Shown here piece after piece: positions 8,186 to 13,535 of a stretch of DNA of 13,535 nucleotides. The position numbers were made by a program, and so were the translations under genes. The stretch lies in assembly GCA_023425615.1 (NCBI GenBank), contig JAFACJ010000939.1, forward strand, positions 1 to 13,535. Direction: 5' to 3'. Numbering within the stretch: the first letter of the stretch is position 1; each line of letters begins with the position of its first letter. Source of the DNA: Actinomycetes bacterium (GTDB lineage Bacteria > Actinomycetota > Actinomycetes > Streptosporangiales > Streptosporangiaceae). The notes beneath the pieces were generated by a model that saw nothing but the letters and a program-made list of their open reading frames with translations, did not search any database and was not told the origin of the DNA.

Positions 8186-8985
8186 CACCGCTCGTTCCCT
8201 TCGTTCGCCTGGGTGGTGGCCGCCGTGCCGGTCTTGCGTTCCGCTCCGAAGCCCTGGAGGTGGAGCAGCACCTCCTCGCTGAGGAGGGTGTCGTAGGCGT
8301 CGGTCATCGAGGGCAGGGGCATCGCCTCGCTGAAGATCGACTTGAGCTTCGCGATCGCCGGCAGCGAGGCGCCGCGCAGCTGCTCCACGAGCGTGCCGAG
8401 GCGCCGCTCCAGGTCCTCGGTGTCGGCGGCGAGCGTGGAGAGCAGCCCGTACCGCCAGGCGTCCTGCGCGGTGAACGACACACCGGTGTAGGTCCACAGC
8501 CGCAGCACCGCCGGGGGGATCCGGTCGCGCAGCAGCCGGGGCAGGTGCCCGTCGACGATGCCGACGCGCGCCTCGGGGATGGCGAACGTCGAGGTCTCCG
8601 TCGCCACCCGCAGGTCGCACATCAGGGCGAGGGTGAGCCCGCCGCCCATGCAGAGCCCGTCGATGACCGCGATCGTGGGCTTGGGCAGCTGGCGCACGGC
8701 CTCGAAGGGGAGGTGGTCCTCGTAGTCGAGGATGGCGGCCGGGTCGGGGCCGGTGAGCACGGCCCGCATCTCCTTGAGGTCACCGCCGACGGCGAACGCC
8801 CCGCCGGAGCCGGTGATCACCAGTACGTCGACGTCGGGGTCGGTGCGCACGGAACGGGCGATGTCCCGGATGGCGGCGTACATCTCGCGGCTGAGCGCGT
8901 TCTTGGCCTGCGGCCGGTCGATGGTCAGCCGCCCGACCCGGTCGTCGACCTCGAACCGGATCGTGGGGGGAAGGTTTAGGGACAT
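8185..8985 (-). CDS. Enoyl-CoA hydratase/isomerase family protein (crotonase 1)
   Basis: Crotonase-fold enzyme of 266 residues acting on an acyl-CoA. The oxyanion-hole segments are GGAFAVGGDLKEM (61-73) and DGLCMGGGLTLAL (109-121). Against the rat hydratase, the first catalytic glutamate is kept as E138 (IPEARVG), but the second aligns with L163 in VLRLWTYTG. It may therefore be an isomerase, a hydrolase or an atypical hydratase. It leads the transporter run and ends on the receptor's start codon (TGATG), so it is made together with the importer. ATG 8985 has a good ribosome site, GAGGAG, 5 nt upstream. A promoter and a regulator site lie in the gap before it. Fold and family are sure; the reaction is not. 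Confidence 0.92.
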   Translation of the reverse strand: MSLNLPPTIRFEVDDRVGRLTIDRPQAKNALSREMYAAIRDIARSVRTDPDVDVLVITGSGGAFAVGGDLKEMRAVLTGPDPAAILDYEDHLPFEAVRQLPKPTIAVIDGLCMGGGLTLALMCDLRVATETSTFAIPEARVGIVDGHLPRLLRDRIPPAVLRLWTYTGVSFTAQDAWRYGLLSTLAADTEDLERRLGTLVEQLRGASLPAIAKLKSIFSEAMPLPSMTDAYDTLLSEEVLLHLQGFGAERKTGTAATTQANEGNER

Positions 8986-8990
8986 CTTTA

Positions 8991-8996
8991 CTCCTC
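8991..8996 (-). promoter_or_regulatory. Strong ribosome binding site of crotonase 1
   Basis: GAGGAG on the minus strand, 5 nt before ATG 8985. It is the clearest Shine-Dalgarno sequence of the leftward run and fits this gene being the first of its own transcript. Confidence 0.6.
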
Positions 8997-9018
8997 TATT
9001 GTGACGCCCGTTACACGC

Positions 9019-9047
9019 ATCAAACCAATCTTTTAGCAGATAGTCAA
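9019..9047 (-). promoter_or_regulatory. Candidate sigma70-type promoter of the crotonase-transporter operon
   Basis: On the minus strand TTGACT (9047-9042) and TTTGAT (9024-9019) are separated by exactly 17 nt. They match the -35 and -10 consensus at 5/6 and 4/6 positions. The -35 box overlaps the stop codon of the upstream ligase gene. Transcription would start near 9012, giving a leader of about 27 nt before ATG 8985. The AT-rich gap stands out from the GC-rich surroundings. I see no clear hairpin terminator after the upstream ligase, so read-through from that gene is also possible. Confidence 0.5.
9029..9040. promoter_or_regulatory. Candidate GntR operator, copy B
   Basis: TCTTTTAGCAGA on the plus strand, an imperfect inverted repeat (outer three pairs and the T-A pair next to the centre are complementary out of three mismatch-prone inner positions; overall 4 of 6 pairs). 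It shares the pattern TCTTTNNNCAGA with the copy in the regulator's own promoter region at 10602-10613. It sits wholly in the spacer between the -35 and -10 boxes of the promoter above, where a bound repressor would exclude RNA polymerase. Assignment to the GntR protein is inference from position and similarity. Confidence 0.4.
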
Positions 9048-10570
9048 TCCTTGCCCCAGCAACGCGGTCCGCAGCGGTCGTGCGCGGCCGCCAGCCGGGC
9101 GTGCTCCACCTTCCCGGTCACCCCCCGCGGGAACTGCTCGCGCTCGAGGACGTGCACCGCGAAGGGGCGCTCGTAGGCGGCGAGACCGGAGGAGCACTCC
9201 GCCAGCAGCGCGACGGGCTCGATCCCGGCGTCGAGCGCGACATAGGCGGCCGCGACCTGCTGGAACCTGGGATGCGGGACCGGCACGACGGCCGCCTCGC
9301 CGACCGCGGGATGGGCCAGGAGCGCGCGCTCGACCGTCGCGGGGTAGACGTTCTCCCCGCCGCACTTGAACATCCGGCCGCGGCGCTCGACGAACTCCAG
9401 CGACTCCGCACGAGGCGCCCGCACGAGATCACCGGTCGGGAACCAGCCGTCGCGGAACGCGGCGCGAGACAGCCGTCCGCCCTCCCAGTAGCCGGAGAAC
9501 AGCGTCGGACCGCGCAGCCACAGCTCGCCCGAGGCGCCGGGCTCCGCGTCCGCGCCCCGGTCGTCGATGATCCGGTGCTGGCAGAAGAGCGTCACCCGCT
9601 TCTCCAGGATCGGCACGCCGTCTTCCCAGGTCACCGGGCCGACGCCCGGCACCAGGCCCGCCTCGGTGCTGCCGAAGGTGTTCAGGTACGGCGCGTTCAG
9701 GCGCTCCTGGACCTCGCGGAGCTGGGCCGGCGCGACGAGGTCGGCCATGGCGCCCGCGTACTTGACGCGCCGGGGGCGGCGTTCGCCCAGCGCCGCGAGC
9801 AGTTCCGGGATCAGCCCCGGGATCAGGAACAGCCAGCCCACGTCGCGGGCCAGGAGCTCGGCCGCGACGGCCTCCGCGTCGAAGCCGCGGTGGACCACGA
9901 AGGAGCCGCCGAGGATGAGGCTGGCGAAGAGGTAGTCGCTGGCGGAGATGTGAAACAGCGGAGCCCACCCGATGAAGGCGTCGGAGGCGTCGATGCCCAG
10001 CTCGGCGTGGAGCACCAGGGCGCGGGCGACCATCGCTGACTGCGAGATCACCACGCCCTTGGGCGGTCCCGTGGAGCCGCTCGTCGACATGATCGCCAGG
10101 GGATCCGAGCCGCTGACGGCGTGCGGATCCAGGGCCCCCGTGCCGCTCGCGCCGCCGCCGTCCCAGCCGGGATCCTCGTCGAGATCCACCACGATCGCGC
10201 CGGTCAGGGCCTCGCCCACCGCGCGGTGGGCGCCCGCGCAGAACACCGCCGCCGGGTCCAGCCCCCGGAGGAACTCCGCCGCCGCGGGCACCGGGAGCCG
10301 CCAGTTCACGGGCGCGACGGTGATCCCCGCCAGGGCGGCGGCGACCATCACCAGCACGGCGTCGAGCCGGTTCGGCGCCACCAGGCCGATCCGGTCGCCG
10401 CGCCGCACCCCCGCCGCCTCCATCCGGGCGATCAGCCCGGCGGCCCGGGAGCCCACGTCGGCGTAGGTGAGCTCCTCCTCCCCCGCCACGAGCGCGATCG
10501 CCTCCGGCCGCTCCCGCACATTGCGCCAGAGCGCGTGGGCGAAGGTCATCCCGCCGCTTCCGTCTTCCAT
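9044..10570 (-). CDS. AMP-dependent acyl-CoA ligase (second copy, distinct)
   Basis: ANL-superfamily ligase of 508 residues, clearly different in sequence from the ligase at 1869-3461. Motifs: P-loop MSTSGSTGPPKGV (161-173), FGSTEAG (299-305), PTGD (378-381), hinge RGRMFKCGGENVYPATVE (397-414) and RGVTGKVEH (482-490), with K487 as the adenylation lysine. It activates an unknown carboxylic acid to its CoA thioester. I chose ATG 10570, with AAGGTGGAG just upstream (10582-10574). The frame stays open to 10810, but that stretch is a shadow of the divergent regulator gene and crosses the promoter gap. ATG 10549 is a later alternative. It is the first gene leftward from the divergent promoter and is separated from the next gene by 58 nt. 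Two ligases may serve two substrates, or a substrate and a later intermediate. Confidence 0.92.
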   Translation of the reverse strand: MEDGSGGMTFAHALWRNVRERPEAIALVAGEEELTYADVGSRAAGLIARMEAAGVRRGDRIGLVAPNRLDAVLVMVAAALAGITVAPVNWRLPVPAAAEFLRGLDPAAVFCAGAHRAVGEALTGAIVVDLDEDPGWDGGGASGTGALDPHAVSGSDPLAIMSTSGSTGPPKGVVISQSAMVARALVLHAELGIDASDAFIGWAPLFHISASDYLFASLILGGSFVVHRGFDAEAVAAELLARDVGWLFLIPGLIPELLAALGERRPRRVKYAGAMADLVAPAQLREVQERLNAPYLNTFGSTEAGLVPGVGPVTWEDGVPILEKRVTLFCQHRIIDDRGADAEPGASGELWLRGPTLFSGYWEGGRLSRAAFRDGWFPTGDLVRAPRAESLEFVERRGRMFKCGGENVYPATVERALLAHPAVGEAAVVPVPHPRFQQVAAAYVALDAGIEPVALLAECSSGLAAYERPFAVHVLEREQFPRGVTGKVEHARLAAAHDRCGPRCWGKD

Positions 10571-10649
10571 GATCTCCACCTTCCAGGACCCAACTGTGTT
10601 ATCTTTATACAGAAATGACGTCTGAGGGGAAGCCACGATCGGAGGCAAC
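10571..10649. promoter_or_regulatory. Divergent promoter region between ligase and GntR regulator
   Basis: This 79-bp gap must hold the promoters for both directions unless they lie inside the genes. Its centre (10594-10616) is AT-rich. Rightward, TGTTATCTT (10597-10605) resembles an extended -10 element about 45 nt before the regulator ATG. Leftward, TATAAA (10609-10604) or GATAAC (10603-10598) could be a -10 box. No convincing -35 box pairs with either, so I do not assign exact promoters. The candidate operator lies over all of these. Confidence 0.45.
10602..10613. promoter_or_regulatory. Candidate GntR operator, copy A
   Basis: TCTTTATACAGA on the plus strand is one change away from the perfect 12-bp palindrome TCTGTATACAGA (5 of 6 pairs complementary). 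Palindromes centred on a TATAC-like core are typical of sites for FCD-type GntR regulators. It lies in the divergent promoter gap, 36 nt before the regulator's start, so binding here could control both the regulator and the ligase. An overlapping, differently centred 19-bp repeat (10594-10612, CTGT...ACAG) is an alternative reading. Confidence 0.45.
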
Positions 10650-11522
10650 ATGCCGGAGGCAACTCGGTCGGGCCCGGCGCATCCGGGCCAATTCAGCCAG
10701 CCCGCGGTGGCGGAGCTGGTCGCCGAGTCCATCCGCGACCGGATCGTCAACGGGGAACTCGCCGAGGGCAGCCTCCTGCCGCGGCAGGAGGAGATGCTCC
10801 GCGAGTTCAACGTGAGCCGGCCGTCCTACCGGGAGGCGCTGCGCATCCTGGAGTCCGAGGGGCTGATCTCGGTGCGGCGCGGCAATCGCGGCGGCGTCGT
10901 CGTGCACTCGCCTTCACAGCACGCGACGACCTACAGCCTCGGGATGCTGCTCCGCTTCAACGAGGTGACCCTGGGCGACCTTTCGGATGCGATCAGCGAG
11001 ATCGAGCCGCTGTGCGCCGGGGTGGCGGCGACCCTCCCCGACCGGAACGAGGATCTCGTCGTGCGGCTCAACGAGCTCGTGGACGCCCAGGAGCAGGCGC
11101 TGAACGACGCGCACGAGTTCACCCGGATCGGCCGGGAGTTCCACGAGGCGCTGGTCGACGGCTGCGGTAACACGACGCTCATCCTCACCGCGGGCGCGCT
11201 CAGCCAGCTCTGGTCGACACAGGAGCTGGAATGGGCCGACGTGGTCGCCGCCGCCGAGAAGTACCCCGCCGCCGAACAGCAGCGCAAGGTGCTCCAGACC
11301 CACCGCATGATGGTCGCCGCCATCGCCGCGGGCGACCGCCAGCAGGCCTCCACCCTGGCCCGCGCGCACTCGCTCGCCTCGCACCGCCACGTCCTGAAGG
11401 GACGCCGCGACCTCCCGGTGAGCCGCCTCAAAAGCTCGCGCCCCCCGGGCGCCGGCTGGCGCGGCGACGCCGAGCCCCCCGAAGCATCCGCACCCCGCTC
11501 CCGCGGAAAGGAGCAGGCATGA
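10650..11522 (+). CDS. GntR-family transcriptional regulator, FadR/FCD subgroup
   Basis: DNA-binding regulator of 290 residues. The winged helix-turn-helix covers about 19-86: VAELVAESIRDRIVNGEL, LPRQEEMLREFNVSRPSYRE with recognition helix, EALRILESEGLISVRRG, and the wing GNRGGVVV (78-85). The all-helical FCD effector domain follows from about 105 to 250. Of the four metal ligands usual in FCD proteins, three histidines remain (H165, H218, H240), but the usual Asp four residues before the first is G161. A Pro/Arg/Ser-rich tail (about 251-290) is likely unstructured. ATG 10650 has GGAGG 4 nt upstream. It is transcribed away from the ligase and overlaps the next gene as ATGA. Likely effector: a pathway acid or acyl-CoA, by analogy with neighbours; it is probably a repressor of both blocks (inference). 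Confidence 0.92.
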   Translation: MPEATRSGPAHPGQFSQPAVAELVAESIRDRIVNGELAEGSLLPRQEEMLREFNVSRPSYREALRILESEGLISVRRGNRGGVVVHSPSQHATTYSLGMLLRFNEVTLGDLSDAISEIEPLCAGVAATLPDRNEDLVVRLNELVDAQEQALNDAHEFTRIGREFHEALVDGCGNTTLILTAGALSQLWSTQELEWADVVAAAEKYPAAEQQRKVLQTHRMMVAAIAAGDRQQASTLARAHSLASHRHVLKGRRDLPVSRLKSSRPPGAGWRGDAEPPEASAPRSRGKEQA

Positions 11523-12340
11523 CCGTTCCCCTGGGCGAACTCCCGGGCGCCGAGACCGGCGACCTGCTGTTCGACGTCGACGACCACGGCGTCGCCCGTC
11601 TCACGCTCAACCGGCCCGAGCGCGGCAACGCCATCACCGTCGAGATGTTCCCGCAACTGCGCGCCGTCTGGGAGGAGGTGCGGACCAACACCGCGGTGCG
11701 CTGCGTGATCGTCACCGGGGCCGGGGACCGGCACTTCTGCACCGGCGTCGACGTGGACTCGGTGGCGGCCACCGGCAAGGTGTCCATGGGCTCGGGGAAC
11801 ATCACCGACGAGATCGTCTTCACCTCCCGCCAGAACCGGGTCTGGAAGCCCGTGATCTGCGCGGTCAACGGCCTGGTCGCGGGCGGCGGGCTGCACTTCG
11901 TCGTGGACGCCGACATCGTGGTGGCCGCGGAGCACACCGCCTTCCTCGACACGCACGTGAACGTGGGCATGGTCGGCGGCATCGAGAACACGGGCCTGGC
12001 GCGCCGGCTTCCCCTCGGCACCGCGCTGCGCATGACGCTCCAGGGCCGCAACTTCCGCCTTCCGGCGGAGCGGGCCTACCAGCTCGGGATGGTCGACGAG
12101 CTCACTTCGCGGGAGGACCTGCTCGGCACCGCGACGCAGATCGCCCTCGACATCGCGGCCAACTCCCCCCAGGCCGTCTCGCTGTCGCAGCAGGCGGTGT
12201 GGGCATCGACGGAGATGCCCTACGGCCACTCGGTCGAGTACGCCTGGGGGCTCGTCCGCTCGCACTGGTCGCACCCCGACTTCACCGAGGGGCCACGTGC
12301 CTTCGCCGAGCGCCGTCCGCCGCGCTGGTCGGTCACATGA
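11519..12340 (+). CDS. Enoyl-CoA hydratase/isomerase family protein (crotonase 2), atypical active site
   Basis: Crotonase-fold protein of 273 residues. Oxyanion-hole segments are DRHFCTGVDVDSV (70-82) and NGLVAGGGLHFVV (117-129). Both catalytic glutamates of the classic hydratase are absent: they align with H146 (FLDTHVNVG) and R171 (ALRMTLQG). The acidic D144 nearby could take part in catalysis. The protein is therefore unlikely to be a simple enoyl-CoA hydratase; isomerase, hydrolase, lyase or ring-acting activities remain possible. ATG 11519 overlaps the regulator stop as ATGA and has AAGGAG 5 nt upstream. The frame is open further left through the regulator gene, but that part is a shadow. 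The stop overlaps the CaiB-family start, so regulator, crotonase and CaiB-family protein form one transcript. Confidence 0.9.
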   Translation: MTVPLGELPGAETGDLLFDVDDHGVARLTLNRPERGNAITVEMFPQLRAVWEEVRTNTAVRCVIVTGAGDRHFCTGVDVDSVAATGKVSMGSGNITDEIVFTSRQNRVWKPVICAVNGLVAGGGLHFVVDADIVVAAEHTAFLDTHVNVGMVGGIENTGLARRLPLGTALRMTLQGRNFRLPAERAYQLGMVDELTSREDLLGTATQIALDIAANSPQAVSLSQQAVWASTEMPYGHSVEYAWGLVRSHWSHPDFTEGPRAFAERRPPRWSVT

Positions 12341-13443
12341 GCGGCGCCACCGGACGCCGCGGCGCGCCCCTGGCCGGATGTGTCGTGGTCAGTCTCGCCG
12401 AGCAGTACCCGGGCCCCTACGCCACGATGCTGCTGGCCGATCTGGGGGCCGAGGTCACCATGGTCGAGCGGCCGTCCGGCGAGCCGACGCGGCGGTCGCC
12501 CGCGCTGTTCCACGCGCTCAACCGCAACAAGCGCTCGGTGACGCTCGACCTCAAGTCCGACGACGGGCGGAGGGAACTGGAGGCGATGCTCGCGGACGCC
12601 GACGTGCTCGTCGAGGGCTTCCGGCCCGGCGTCATGGAAAGGCTGGGCTTCGCCCCCGAGCGGCTCCGCCGCGCCCATCCGCGCCTGGTGGTCGTGTCGA
12701 TCTCCTCCTACGGGCAGACCGGGCCCGACCGCGGGCTCGGCGCCCACGACCTCGCCGTCCAGGGACGCGCCGGCCTCCTCGCCGGCACGCTCGACCCCCT
12801 GGGCGCCGTGCCGACCGCCGACCTCGTCTCCGGTGTCTTCGCGGCGCTCGGCGCGGTGAGCGCCCTGGTCGCGCGGGCCGGCGACGGCGACGGCGCCCAC
12901 GTCGACGTGTCCATGCTCGACTGCCTCCTGTCCTGGCAGGCGGTCCGCATGGCCGAACCGCTCACCGGAGGGGCGACGACGGGATACCCGCCCCGCGAAC
13001 CGGCGTACGGCGTCTTCGCGTGCGCCGACGGCCGCGGTGTCGTCCTCGCGGTCGCGGGCGAGGACGACCAGTGGACGGCCCTGTGCGACGAACTCGGCCT
13101 CTCCTGGGCGCGCGGTTACGGCGTGGCCGAGCGCGAGCGGCGCTCCGGCGAACTGCGCGACCGGATCACGGAGGCGCTCTCAAGCCGCCGGGCGGAGGAG
13201 GTCTGCGCCAGGTTGACGGCCGAGGCGGTGAGCTGCGGCCTGGTCCTGACCCCTTCCGAGGTACTGGACGACCCGCAGGTGCGGGCCCGGGACATGGTGG
13301 TGCGGGCCAGCCCCTCGGGCCTCCCCGCCATCCGCCAGCCGCTCCTGTTCGACGGCGCGGCGGTGTCTGCGTGCTCCGACGCGCCGGAACGCGGCGGCCT
13401 GGACCCGACGGCGCTCCCGTCCGGAACACGAGGAAGATCATGA
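12337..13443 (+). CDS. CaiB/BaiF family protein: class III CoA-transferase or AMACR-like racemase
   Basis: Family III CoA-transferase fold, 368 residues, expected to be an interlocked dimer. Motifs include GPYATMLLADLGAEVTMVE (26-44), RNKRSVTLDLKSDDGR (63-78), GFRPGVMERLGF (94-105), SSYGQTGP (123-130) and the catalytic aspartate D138 in AHDLAVQGRAG. The His-Asp pair H137-D138 followed by a leucine resembles alpha-methylacyl-CoA racemases, and so does the length of under 370 residues. A transferase that moves CoA between acids is the alternative; sequence reading does not settle it. A racemase would suit a branched-chain substrate, whose 2-methyl group must be in the S form for dehydrogenation. 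It starts at ATG 12337 with an ATGA overlap to the crotonase stop and ends with an ATGA overlap to the next gene. Confidence 0.9.
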   Translation: MSGATGRRGAPLAGCVVVSLAEQYPGPYATMLLADLGAEVTMVERPSGEPTRRSPALFHALNRNKRSVTLDLKSDDGRRELEAMLADADVLVEGFRPGVMERLGFAPERLRRAHPRLVVVSISSYGQTGPDRGLGAHDLAVQGRAGLLAGTLDPLGAVPTADLVSGVFAALGAVSALVARAGDGDGAHVDVSMLDCLLSWQAVRMAEPLTGGATTGYPPREPAYGVFACADGRGVVLAVAGEDDQWTALCDELGLSWARGYGVAERERRSGELRDRITEALSSRRAEEVCARLTAEAVSCGLVLTPSEVLDDPQVRARDMVVRASPSGLPAIRQPLLFDGAAVSACSDAPERGGLDPTALPSGTRGRS

Positions 13444-13535
13444 CGGACGCCATGGAAGCGGCACGGCCGTCCACGTGCGAGGTGGGGATCGCGATCCAGG
13501 CCGACCTGCTCACCGCCGAGGGGACGGATCTCGCC
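13440..13535 (+). CDS. Start of an unidentified gene, possibly a luciferase-like (F420-type) oxidoreductase
   Basis: Thirty-two codons are visible before the window ends. ATG 13440 overlaps the CaiB-family stop as ATGA and has GAGGAAG a few nt upstream, so it belongs to the same operon. A short polar start is followed by CEVGIAIQADLLTAEGTDLA, which looks like the first beta strand and helix of luciferase-like flavin/F420-dependent monooxygenases. That assignment rests on about 20 residues and is weak. ATG 13452 is an alternative start. Confidence 0.6.
   Translation, partial: MTDAMEAARPSTCEVGIAIQADLLTAEGTDLA

Noticed and set aside
8986..9043. Rho-independent terminator after the second ligase
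   Set aside because: I find only short imperfect repeats with no GC-rich stem followed by a T run, so I do not call a terminator.
10571..10810. Upstream extension of the second ligase to a 588-residue protein
   Set aside because: The extra 80 codons run through the promoter gap and antisense to the GntR helix-turn-helix. They show no ligase sequence, and a good ribosome site precedes ATG 10570.
11231..11518. Upstream extension of crotonase 2
   Set aside because: It is an out-of-frame reading of the GntR gene; ATG 11519 has AAGGAG upstream and begins a normal-length crotonase.
12199..12336. Earlier start for the CaiB-family gene
   Set aside because: The added residues overlap the crotonase 2 coding sequence by 138 nt and lack family sequence. 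ATG 12337 gives the expected N-terminus and the ATGA coupling seen at the other joints.

Overview
The window comes from a GC-rich actinomycete, probably of the Actinomadura/Streptosporangiales type. Third codon positions are almost all G or C, genes are packed with 4-nt ATGA/GTGA overlaps, some starts are GTG, and the gene families are those of actinobacterial acyl-CoA catabolism. The genus cannot be fixed from sequence alone. I see no rRNA, tRNA, insertion sequence, CRISPR array or phage gene.

Layout. Two gene blocks diverge from a 79-bp gap (10571-10649). The leftward block starts with an AMP-dependent acyl-CoA ligase (10570-9044). After a 58-bp gap with its own promoter-like sequence comes a tight run: crotonase, lipoprotein solute receptor, two membrane permeases (LivH, LivM), two ABC ATPases (LivF, LivG), a second acyl-CoA ligase, an SDR dehydrogenase and an acyl-CoA dehydrogenase that leaves the window at its left edge. 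The rightward block holds a GntR/FCD regulator, a second crotonase, a CaiB/AMACR-family (class III CoA-transferase/racemase) protein, and the first 32 codons of a further gene. Each of these starts on an ATGA overlap with the gene before it.

How the genes may work together. A complete Liv-type (HAAT) ABC importer is built into a set of CoA-thioester enzymes: two ligases, an acyl-CoA dehydrogenase, two crotonases, an SDR and a CaiB/AMACR protein. I infer that the importer takes up a carboxylic acid, such as an aromatic, alicyclic or branched acid, rather than leucine. The acid would be activated to its CoA thioester and degraded by a beta-oxidation-like route. No thiolase is visible, so the pathway probably continues outside the window. 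The substrate cannot be read from the sequence.

Regulation. The divergent GntR/FCD protein is the obvious local regulator. The two intergenic gaps share a 12-bp near-palindromic motif, TCTTTNNNCAGA (9029-9040 and 10602-10613). The first copy lies inside the spacer of a good -35/-10 pair in front of the crotonase-transporter run. This is the best candidate for a control circuit in the window. No wholly new type of system is evident. The points of interest are this control circuit, the unusual active sites of the two crotonases, the altered metal site of the regulator and the unknown substrate.
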